Below, piece by piece: positions 56,101 through 64,000 of a stretch of DNA of 64,000 nucleotides. Positions within the stretch are counted from its first letter, which is position 1; every line of letters starts with the position of its first letter. Position numbers and translations under genes: made by a program. Location: positions 2,508,696 through 2,572,695 of the forward strand of contig JALPQD010000224.1 of assembly GCA_023101885.1 (NCBI GenBank). The letters are read 5' to 3'. The notes under the pieces were generated by a model. That model made no database searches and was not told the origin of the DNA. It saw only the letters and a list, made by a program, of their open reading frames with translations. This DNA comes from Typhlomys cinereus (taxonomy: Eukaryota; Chordata; Mammalia; Rodentia; Platacanthomyidae).

Positions 56101-57026
56101 CATACACACCCTATGAACACAAAAATGGAAAAATAAAAAGTGAGAAGTCCTGCTGATTAAGAAGCCTTCTATAGATATTACCCTAATTTTCAACAGCTAA
56201 AACTGATTTTTGACCTTTATGATAGTACTAAACCACAGGCATCGAGCAGAACGCTTACTTAAAATTTGAATTTGGATTTTTTTCTCAGTCTAAAAAAATG
56301 TTCAAACAACCAGTGTCCCAGGGGGGTATACTGCTGAGCTGTGGTGTTTGATCGGTTTTCGTGAGTTACATGTTGACAACTCGTGATGGGTAAATCTGGA
56401 TGTAACCGCATCCTCAGCAGGGAAAGCAGCTGGGTATCATTAAGATTCACTCTCCTCACACTATCCTCGGTGTCTCCTTGGCCACAGGTAAAAGATTCAA
56501 GTAGACGAGCTTCCAGCAGATGGGCTTTCGTGTACCACATGACTCATGGGCGCTTCTCCTGACACAGGCGATGCGAGTTCAAAAGCACACAGATGCAGTT
56601 CTGAGAATTATGAAACTGACAGAGAAGCGCTGGTCTTTATATCAACAAACATTTACACCACGTGTTTTGATGATATCTAACCCTGTTTTTACATGGGATC
56701 TGGGATCTGAACTCAGGAATTTCTGCTTGCAAGAAATTTGTCTCCTATTCTTCCTAAATATTGTCCCAACATATCCCCTCCCATGTTCATGTCCTCTTTT
56801 TTTTTTAAAAAAATATAAAATAGCATGAACGACGAGAGAAAATACATTTAATATGTAGATAGCTACTGACTAAACTTCCAACATGATTAAAGAACCCAGG
56901 ATAAAGCTAAAGATCAGTAGTTTTGTCAGTCCTGTGAGGCTGAGTAAGTCCACGGTGTGAGCCCACGGGAGCCGTCCACAGCGTGAGCACACAGATGGCT
57001 CCCACTTTTATGGGAAGCGTCTTGTC
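56101..57026. other. Intergenic stretch; small SINE scrap at 56690-56740
   Basis: The scrap ('acatgggatctgggatctga', 'actcaggaatttctgcttgc') matches the antisense head region of the copy at 55178. The rest is unassigned. Confidence 0.45.
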
Positions 57027-57290
57027 TATGTGGGTTACTGTAACAAAATTTCATACCTGGGAAGCTTATTCATAATAGGAACTTACTGTTGGTAGCGCCG
57101 GAGGCAGAAGTCCATCGATGCTCTGTCAGAATGAGTGCGATGAGCTTCCACACGATGGACACTTCCTCCATGTGCCTTCTTGGTGGAAGAGGTAAGGGAA
57201 CTGTCTTGGTCTCTTTAGTAAGAGTGTCAATACCATTTGTGAGGGATGCACCTCCCAACTCGATTTCTCCTAATACTCTTGTTTCCTGAT
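57027..57290. mobile_element. Old mammalian repeat, same family as 24575-25060
   Basis: 'gggttactgtaacaaaattt', 'gccggaggcagaagtccatc', 'ccttcttggtggaagaggta', 'aagagtgtcaataccatttg', 'gagggatgcacctcccaact', 'cctaatactcttg'. The order fits the family to its 3' end. Confidence 0.6.
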
Positions 57291-57414
57291 ACACTGGTAC
57301 CCAAATCCAAGAGGGACTTGGGACACTCCATTCAGATCAACTCAGTCAAGAAGCTGAGGAAATGGGAAATTAAATGACAAGCAAAGTACAGAATGCTGAG
57401 ACTAGTGCTATGGA

Positions 57415-57550
57415 TAGATTGTGACCCCAACTCTTCGTCTCTGCATGCCTCGGTTTCCTTATCTGTGAACTAAGGGGTTTAGTAAGGATAACATGAGACC
57501 AAGTATGGAGTTAGCGAGGACCCAGCCACAGTTGTTGCTCAGCGCATGTT
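57415..57550 (+). mobile_element. MIR element
   Basis: 'tgcatgcctcggtttcctta', 'tctgtgaactaaggggttta', 'gtaaggataacatgag' is the MIR core ('cctcagtttcctcatctgta'-type) with its downstream part. Ancient mammal-wide SINE. Confidence 0.7.
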
Positions 57551-57724
57551 ATGAGACTGTAAAGATGGCGATGAGACCATGGTCATATGGTGATGGGGGC
57601 ACCCAACCCAGGAATTCGGGGTGCCTTCCTGGAGATCCTTTCTGCAGAGGTCCCTCTTCTAAGAAGTCCAAAAGGGTAAGGAGTTGAGAGGAGATGGCAG
57701 GGAGGAGAACACTGTTGGCAGCAG

Positions 57725-58470
57725 GCTGCGATGGGTCGTCTTGACTGCCAGCTTTTGATGGGATGTAGGATCCCCATGGAAACACACCCGTGATGTGTCT
57801 GTGAGAGTATTCCCAGAAAGGTTTCTCTGAACACGAAAGACCCACCCAGAAATGGATGGCAGTCCCCACGGGCTGGACTACAAGGGGAAAGTGAGCTGAG
57901 CATCAGCGTTCACCTCTCTCTGCTTCCGGCCTGTAGATACAATGTAACCTGTCTCTCCAATCCCAAGGCCTTGTCTTCCCTGCTGCAAAGAACTGCGTTC
58001 TCTAAACTGTAAGCCAAACAAACCCTCCTGTCGCAGAGTCTCTCTGTATTGCTGACAAATACGTGACCCAACTAAGGGGAACGAGGGGCTTGTTCTTGTT
58101 CGCGATTCTCAGATACACTTACCAGTGTGGCAGGAGAGTTCATATCAACACCAGGAACAGAGAACTGGCCATACCTACCACGGGGATTGCAGAGAGAAGG
58201 GCAAACTTTCTCACTTGCTAGTCTGTGAGTCTGCCAAAATTTGCCAAATCACTGACCAGTTCTCTCCATCTTATCCCGCGTCACTTAGATGCTTTCCTGC
58301 AGGTTTGCTCAGGACTTGCTTTAACTATCAGTTCTTCCTAGATGTGCCCAGAGCCTCAGTCCTCAATTGTCAAGTTGACACCTGTATCTCAGTAGCACAC
58401 CTTCCTTACTTATATTACCTTTTGTCAGGTATTTTAGCACAGGAACAAGAAAAGTAACTAACAACACATC
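57725..58470 (+). mobile_element. Rodent medium repeat with another repeat nested in it
   Basis: The 5' part is at 57725-58070 ('gggtcgtcttgactgccagc', 'gaaagacccacccagaaatg', 'gtgagctgagcatcagcgtt', 'aactgtaagccaaacaaacc'). Its 3' end reappears at about 58400-58470 ('accttttgtcaggtatttta', 'gcacaggaacaagaaaagta'). In between lies a different repeat ending near 58380 in 'caattgtcaagttgacacc'. Confidence 0.6.
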
Positions 58471-59254
58471 TGGGGATGCCAGGTGACATGTTTTGAATGA
58501 CTGTGGAAGGCTGGGACCTCACTTTATGCTTGCTGTCTCACAAAAGCCTTGTGGTATTCTGGACAGAGCCAGATTCCAAGAGACCAATAGCTAAGAGGCA
58601 ACTGCTCTGCAATCTAGTTGGAGGCTCTGTATGCCAGTGATGAGCTGCAATGTCTTCCTGCAAGTGACAGGAAACCACTAAAAAGGATTTTTTTCACTCT
58701 TTGAAGTAAAATTAATAGAATTTAGTGCCTGACCAGAGAGATTTGATCAGGTAGGAGCCAGCAATGACTGGCAGGTTTACGGTTTGCTAAGAAAGAGAAG
58801 ATGCTGCAGGAAACAGCAGAGAGGAACGCTGTGTGTGAAGGGTCACATGTTCTTTTCTGACCTGGCTGCGGTGGAAGTGCTGTGGAAAGGCACATGATGG
58901 GCCCTGCAAGCAGCCGGATGTGCTGCGATGCAGCATCCTGAGCGGTTAGAATTTTGAATCCAAGGAGTGTGGGTGGCGTGGGAGGAGGGTCTCTCCTTAG
59001 GACACAGAATCTTCAAGCCAAGCTGAGAAGAGGAGCTATGTGGGTGATTGTGAGGGACCACGGAAAGTGGGTGCCTGGAGCAGAACAAAGATGGGCCAGC
59101 CACGGCATGGTGCCAGTATGCCTTGGCTGTCACTGTGCACACACGCCACATGACCACACAGATGTTTACTATCCTAAGAAGTGGAAGCACTAGAGGATGG
59201 GTTTCTACAGAAGCTGCTGTCCTTGACTTCGGCTGCGTCTGCACACTGCACCAG
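58471..59254. other. Intergenic stretch, nothing recognised
   Basis: No recognised repeat or exon. The frame at 58843-59244 is antisense to no known gene and lacks a domain. Confidence 0.4.
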
Positions 59255-59840
59255 CCATACTGCCTGTATTTGTCAGGATTACTCTAGAGGAAGAGAACCG
59301 ATGAGTGTGTGTACACGTGTGTAATGTACACATATATATGGAGTATATTAGGTTGATTTACAAGATGGAATCTGAGTAGTCCAGCAGTAGCCAACTGCAG
59401 CTGCTCAGTTCTTGAACTGAGTGCTTCAGCCATCCCAGTCCGGATGGTGTGGAAGACCCGAGGATCCCTGGGAAGGCTCCCAGTGGTCCCAGTTGGTTGC
59501 TAAAGACTGCGGGATTCCTGGAGTTCCTGAGCCTCAGTCATGCCGGAGGGCCAAAGAGATCAGGCTCGGACGCCAGATGCCAGCAGCGAAGGAGAGAGCG
59601 GCAAGCAGCAAAGCAGCGAACTCAACACAACTAGTCAGCACAGGCAGAAGAGAGGGCGAGTCCTCCCTTGGGAAGCCCCCCCCCAGGGCGGGGTCTCCCC
59701 ATCAGTTAGACCATCTCCTGCAGGCTTCTTCAAGAGCTGCCGGCAACGGTCAGTTCTTCACACCTGTGCCCAAAGCTCAGCCTGCAACTTCCAAGGTGAC
59801 ACCTGCATAGATCACACCGCCAGCCCAGGGGCCAGCGTTA
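59255..59840. mobile_element. Rodent medium repeat ('tcaggattactctagaggaa' type)
   Basis: Opens 'tttgtcaggattactctaga' / 'ggaagagaaccgatgagtg', then a short TA/CA stretch, 'gttgatttacaagatggaat', 'ctcagttcttgaactgagtg', and towards its end 'cagttcttcacacctgtgcc'. The start resembles that of the element at 63040. Family not named. Confidence 0.5.
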
Positions 59841-60385
59841 CCTCTTCGCTCTGTTGAGGCCTTGCTGTGGGCAGGGCTCCTCCTGGGCAGTGGGAGCTCT
59901 TCACCGTAAGCAATGGGGCAGGTACACGATTCAGCCCCAAATGTGACCATCTGGAAGTCACCATGAACTCCGTTCTGGGAAGAAAGAGAAGCCCGGCTGC
60001 AGGCTGGGAAGGAAGAAGTGAGAAGTAAGTAACGGAGTTGGGGACACAAGAGGATTTTATATCTCTGACTTCATGAGTCAGAAATATCTGGGATTCGAAA
60101 AATTATAACCTTTCTAGCCACAATCTATGTTCAAAATAAAAGACTTTTCCTTCCACTTACATGAGGCACTTAGTGTATTCAGATCACAGAAACAGAAGGG
60201 AGAGGGGGGATTGACAAGGCCAGGGTGGGAGTGGATAGGAGCTGGTGTCATGTGAACGGATGCACAGGGTCAGTTGGGGAAGGTGAGAAAGTTCCAGAGA
60301 TGAATGGTGGCATTGGCTGCACAGCCGCATGAATACATGTGGTGTCCGTGTTTGCAGATTGCTCTAGGCAGAAGTGTGTGTGTGT

Positions 60386-60418
<33 letters not shown>

Positions 60419-60689
60419 CACTGGGCTGGCCCCAGGGCCCTGATCGTGCTAGACCAGCACTGTACCTCTGAACTACAGCCCCCAACTCAGTGACTGCAGT
60501 TAATACTGCTAAATTATGTACTTAAAAATTGTTTTAAACTTACTCATTTCATGTATATTTTACCACAACTTATACAAGCAAATAATTTTTAAAAAGTGTT
60601 CCCGAAAAATGTGCTTTCCTCTTTGATGTACAGATTTGACTATTGGAAGACTAAATATCTCTAATGTTCTTGATCAGCAAAATATTATT

Positions 60690-60690
<1 letters not shown>
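59841..60690. other. Intergenic stretch with (GT)n at 60374-60418
   Basis: Apart from the GT tract with one interruption (TGG), nothing is recognised. An ID-like antisense segment ('gctagaccagcactgtacct', 'ctgaactacagcccc') may lie at 60449-60482. Confidence 0.45.
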
Positions 60691-60724
<34 letters not shown>

Positions 60725-60825
60725 AGGGGGAGAGGAAGGGAGAGGGGGAGAGGGAGGAGGAAAGAGGGGGAGGGGGAGGGGAAGGGGAAGGGGGGAGAGA
60801 GAGAGAGGGAGAGAAAGAGAGAGAA
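60691..60825. repeat. Polypurine (GA)n/(GGGGA)n tract
   Basis: 135 bases of almost uninterrupted purines with several runs of four or five G, hence G-quadruplex- and triplex-prone. Overlying frames are repeat products. Confidence 0.95.
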
Positions 60826-62074
60826 CCGTTCTTTAGGAGAAGCCTTGCTGCAGCTGTCTGTGCACTACAAGAACTTGGTCTTCTGCAGAGAAAACCAAAG
60901 GCGAGGGGGTCTGCATCTTTTCAACCAACAATTGCATTCAGTGTATTCCCGGGCAGGCAGCATCGTGTGCCAGGCACGGGAAGGAGGAGGAGCTTGTTTA
61001 TATCACGGTTGCTCATTTGTTCCTGCTCTGCCTTCTCACAAATGGCATCTTGTACCAGAGACACACAGCCAAGTGCTATAATTGGGGGGGGGGGTGCGCC
61101 TGCTTTCTGCTGTAGAGTAAGGAAAGGCTCCACCTTCCTCCTCCGGTCGGGTCTTCTGTGTCTTTGGGACTACACATGAGGAGGTGGTCTTACCCCAGAG
61201 GTTCTAAAGCTCTGCAAACTACTTAGCAGGGGGAATTAAAGAGATCTGAACTTCTAGACAGTTGCGAATGAAAACAACAGTTGCAGAACTGAAAGACTTT
61301 ACACACTGCAGCTGATGATTCTAACTGGCTGCCTTGAGTTCACAGAGACACTAAAAGAAGGTTCTGCTGAAGGACTAAAACGAGCAGCAGAGAGGGATGC
61401 CGACATGACATGGGAAGGTGCTGTGGCGGGAGCAGAGCCAGGCAACTGGATCCAGGAGCCCCCAGATCCTGGCTGGGCCCCTCTTGCAGATTCCGGCCCA
61501 CCTGGCTGTGACAGTCTCAGGCCCAACGCCAGGGAAAAGCGGTCTTGGGACATGTCCAGTTTCTGCTGAGCTGGACCGTGGATGTCCCGGGACCAGTAAC
61601 CTAAAGCCCAACCCTCGGAGCCAGTTGCGGCTTTTGGCAGCGCTGTCTTGGGACGCTGAGACAGCTTTCCAAACAGCAGAATCCTGTGTCGATTCTAAAA
61701 CGACCCAGCAGACTCTGGGAGGGTTCAAGGCTTTGATAAACACCAACTGCATACGAATCCAACATTGCAATACATGCTTTCCCTCCTGGCGGCCTAGCTG
61801 CCGGTTTATTTTCCGGTAAGAACTGGGCTTCTTTAAAAGTATGGCTTTCTCCTTGGCCATCCCAGGTTCCCAGGCCCCTGCCAGGCCCCAGAGAAGGAGC
61901 AGGTCACCTCAGCGGGAAGTGTTGTTAGAAAACCGGTTCACCTGTCTGCAGCCTGCACCGGCTTCGCTACTTTCAATTGACTCGGATTTCCACCTTGCTT
62001 GACGCAGGGTCTCTTCAGGACTGTGTAACCAGATTAGCTGGCCCACAAACCTCTGGGTATTCTCCTGTCTCTAT
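60826..62074. other. Intergenic stretch, nothing recognised
   Basis: G+C-moderate sequence with a G12-type run at 61083-61094. Frames at 61299-61860 overlap on both strands without any domain. Confidence 0.4.
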
Positions 62075-62360
62075 CTGTAGGCGCCCTGGGAGGTGGCTGC
62101 CTTTTCCGTGGCTTGGAGATCATCAGGCTTGGATAGTGAGTACTTTATCCACTGAGCCTCTCCCCAGCCCCTGGCTCCTCTTATTTAGATTAATATTTTA
62201 TTTTTGAGAGAGAGTGAGGCGATGAGGGAGGGGTCAGAGGACAATATATGGAAGTTAATCCTCTCCTTCCACCACTTGGGCTCCAGAGATTGAATTTAGG
62301 TCGCCAGGTTCCCGCACAAGAACATTTCCCCCCACTAGACAATCTTGCGACCCCTCCCTC
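62075..62360 (-). mobile_element. Two adjoining B3-like SINE parts, antisense
   Basis: A head (62123-62172: 'gtactttatccactgagcct', 'ctccccagccc') abuts the tail of a second element ('ttatttagattaatatttta'). The body of the second continues to 62360 ('gtcagaggacaatatatgga', 'ctccttccaccacttgggct', 'gattgaatttaggtcgccag'). The junction of the two is duplicated in inverse orientation at 63099-63222. Confidence 0.65.
62123..62242 (-). repeat. Left arm of a 120-bp inverted duplication
   Basis: Its reverse complement aligns to 63099-63222 with about four mismatches and one 4-base indel. It spans the junction between two SINE parts, so shared family membership does not easily explain it. Confidence 0.85.
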
Positions 62361-62924
62361 CACTTTTAAAACGAGCCTGGAGAACCACGAAGGCATATTT
62401 ACCCGGAGCTGCCCGGTCTGTACATCTGGTTGCTGATCCTGACCTCATTGACGTCTGGAATGGCTCTTCCAGGAAGTCCCAGAACCAAGAAACTCTACTC
62501 CCATGGGCTTCCAAGGAGCTGGGGACTTGAAGCTCTCCTGTAATGCCTGGAGGGACAGATGGGACGGTTACCCCGAGGGTGGGATCCGGGAGGGGTCCTC
62601 GCCATGTGGGTCTGCAGAGGGCGCGTTTCCCAGCCCAGGCTTGTTCCGTTGCCCGGTCTTCTTTTGCGCATCAGGAAAACACTTTGTCAGTCCCTTCCTG
62701 CCCTCTCCACCCCGCTGTTTACTCACGGAGCCATCCGAGCATTAGCTGCCCAGCTGCTGAGCCAGTCAACGCGCAGGCTAAGGACCAGCCGGGCTCAAGC
62801 TCCTGTTGCAGCGCATGCTGACCCAGCCTCATCAGCGCCCGGCCTGCAGTCAAAGGACACAGGGGCTGCATGTGCCTCGGGCTGAGAGAAGCCCACTGTA
62901 TATATGTGCTGAAAAGGAAGAGCA

Positions 62925-63015
62925 CTGGTGCGCCTACCTCATGGGGTCTTGGGAGAATTAAATGAGCAGATGTCTGTGGGTGGACACAATGCAGATCATG
63001 CAGTAAGTGCAGATT
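62925..63015 (+). mobile_element. MIR element, 3' part
   Basis: 'gcctacctcatggggtcttg', 'ggagaattaaatgagcagat', 'catgcagtaagtgcagat' follow the MIR 3' half. Confidence 0.65.
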
Positions 63016-63039
63016 TTAATCCAGGTGTTGAAGGCATCT

Positions 63040-63098
63040 GTGTTAGTCAGAGTTCTCTGAAGAAATAGACTATAGAAAGTAATATATATATATATATA
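63040..63098. mobile_element. Start of a rodent medium repeat, truncated
   Basis: 'tgtgttagtcagagttctct', 'gaagaaatagactatagaaa' and a (TA)n tract, like the start of the element at 59255. Broken off where the inverted duplication begins. Confidence 0.5.
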
Positions 63099-63222
63099 GT
63101 CCTCTGACCCTTCCCTCACCGCCCTACTCACTCTCTCTCAAAAATAAAATATTAATCTAAATAAGAGGAACCAGGGGCTGGGAAGAGGCTCAGTGGATAA
63201 AGTACTCACTATCCAAGCCTGA
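63099..63222 (+). repeat. Right arm of the 120-bp inverted duplication
   Basis: See the left arm at 62123-62242. It carries an extra 4 bases near 63124, an element tail with AAAAATAAAATATTAATC, then a SINE head GGGGCTGGGAAGAGGCTCAG. About 856 bases separate the arms. Confidence 0.85.
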
Positions 63223-63276
63223 GGACAGAATGAAGCCCAAAGGCAGAAAATCATCTCCATTAAAAACTCACAACAC

Positions 63277-63580
63277 GGGGCTGGAGAGGTGACTCAGGGG
63301 TTAAGCCTCTGCCTTGCAGGCAGAAGGTCCTGAGTTCGGATCCTAGACCCCACGTATAGACGCTGGTGGAAGCGGGGGCAGCCTGCGTTTCTGGTGGTAG
63401 GGCGGAGCCTGTGAATCTCCCTGGCGGAGTAAACAAGGAGGAGGTAGAGGCGTCCAAGGTGGTTCCCGAATTCGCCTGTGGTTCTACACACATACATACA
63501 TACACACACATTCACACACATGCATACACGCACACACACATACACACACAAATGAATAAATAATAAAAAAATTTTAAAAA
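63277..63580 (+). mobile_element. tRNA-derived SINE, young subfamily, with target duplication
   Basis: GGGGCTGGAGAGGTGACTCA head, GAGTTCGGATCC B-box-like, CpG-rich body, 'gttctacacacatacataca' CA region, AATGAATAAATAATAAA tail. Flanks 'aaaaactcacaacac' (63262-63276) and 'aaaaactcaacac' (63576-63588) look like a target duplication with a small indel. Confidence 0.85.
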
Positions 63581-63604
63581 ACTCAACACATAATGTACCT
63601 GTTG

Positions 63605-64000
63605 TGGTTGCATTTCCATGTCAACTAGACAGCTGCGGACTGTTTGGGGGCAGCTGTGGAAGGTTAATGGTTGGAATGGCCCCTGAACAAACCTTCAGGT
63701 ATTTGACTGATTTCTGTGGAGAACCCAGCCCATAGCGGGTGGTACTTTCCAGTGGTGGACCGGATAATAGGAGGTGCAAGGAGGAGGGACTTGCTCTTCC
63801 CTGATCCGGTATCAACTTGCTGTGCAGTCCACTCTGCGTGCACGTGGTTCGCCTTTAGAGAGTCGTGGCCTTCTTTGTTGCTGCTGTTGCTGCCTCTGTC
63901 CTTGGCTGACTCAGAGCTTCACCTTTTCCATCACGTTGTTGCTGTTCCCGCTGCCTTTGGATCCTGGTCTCTGGGCCTTGCTGCTGTTTGCTGTTCATCG
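63605..64000 (+). mobile_element. Rodent medium repeat, runs off window end
   Basis: 'ggttgcatttccatgtcaac', 'ttcaggtatttgactgattt', 'gtggagaacccagcccatag', 'gcaaggaggagggacttgct', then CTG-rich sequence. It loosely resembles the family at 50520 and 57725 in its first half. Confidence 0.4.

Noticed and set aside
42440..64000. Search for RPP40, the neighbour of CDYL in human
   Set aside because: No exon with recognisable RPP40 protein was seen on either strand. It probably lies further right.

Overview
This window is nuclear DNA of a rodent. It has no operons and no dense coding. Its only recognisable gene is the 3' part of Cdyl (chromodomain Y-like) on the + strand. The rest is intron or intergenic DNA built mostly from rodent retroposons: B1, ID-like and B3-like SINEs, L1 fragments, and many copies of a tRNA-derived SINE with a B2-like head, an unfamiliar body and a (CA)n/AATAAA tail. 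That last SINE does not match the standard mouse or rat B2 body as I know it. A non-murine rodent is therefore likely. A jerboa-type (Dipodidae) genome is my best guess but is not proven.

Layout. Positions 1-26445 are intron upstream of the first visible exon; the chromodomain exons must lie to the left of the window. Five coding exons follow, at 26446-26702, 27891-28063, 33307-33516, 39765-39908 and 40885-41043. They encode the end of the Cdyl linker and the whole crotonase-like (enoyl-CoA hydratase/isomerase fold) domain, about 314 codons ending in TGA. The 3' UTR runs to about 42435, with AATAAA signals at 42382 and 42411. From there to 64000 is intergenic: an old + strand L1 (about 44.8-49.9 kb) riddled with younger SINEs and a solo LTR, a 320-bp GGA tract, several rodent medium repeats, two MIRs, and a local inverted duplication near 62-63 kb.

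The strongest biological anomaly is at the junction of the second and third visible Cdyl exons. The canonical donor leaves the frame one base short at the canonical acceptor, so joining them as written gives an immediate stop. This is either a one-base loss (real or a sequence error) or a shifted splice site. Other points of note are a short polyadenylated retrocopy with a perfect target duplication (19464-19673), a nearly identical 120-bp inverted repeat (62123/63099), evidence for a recently active SINE subfamily, and a solo LTR carrying a long CT tract. I found no wholly new gene system. Most open frames outside the five exons are chance frames or translations of repeats.
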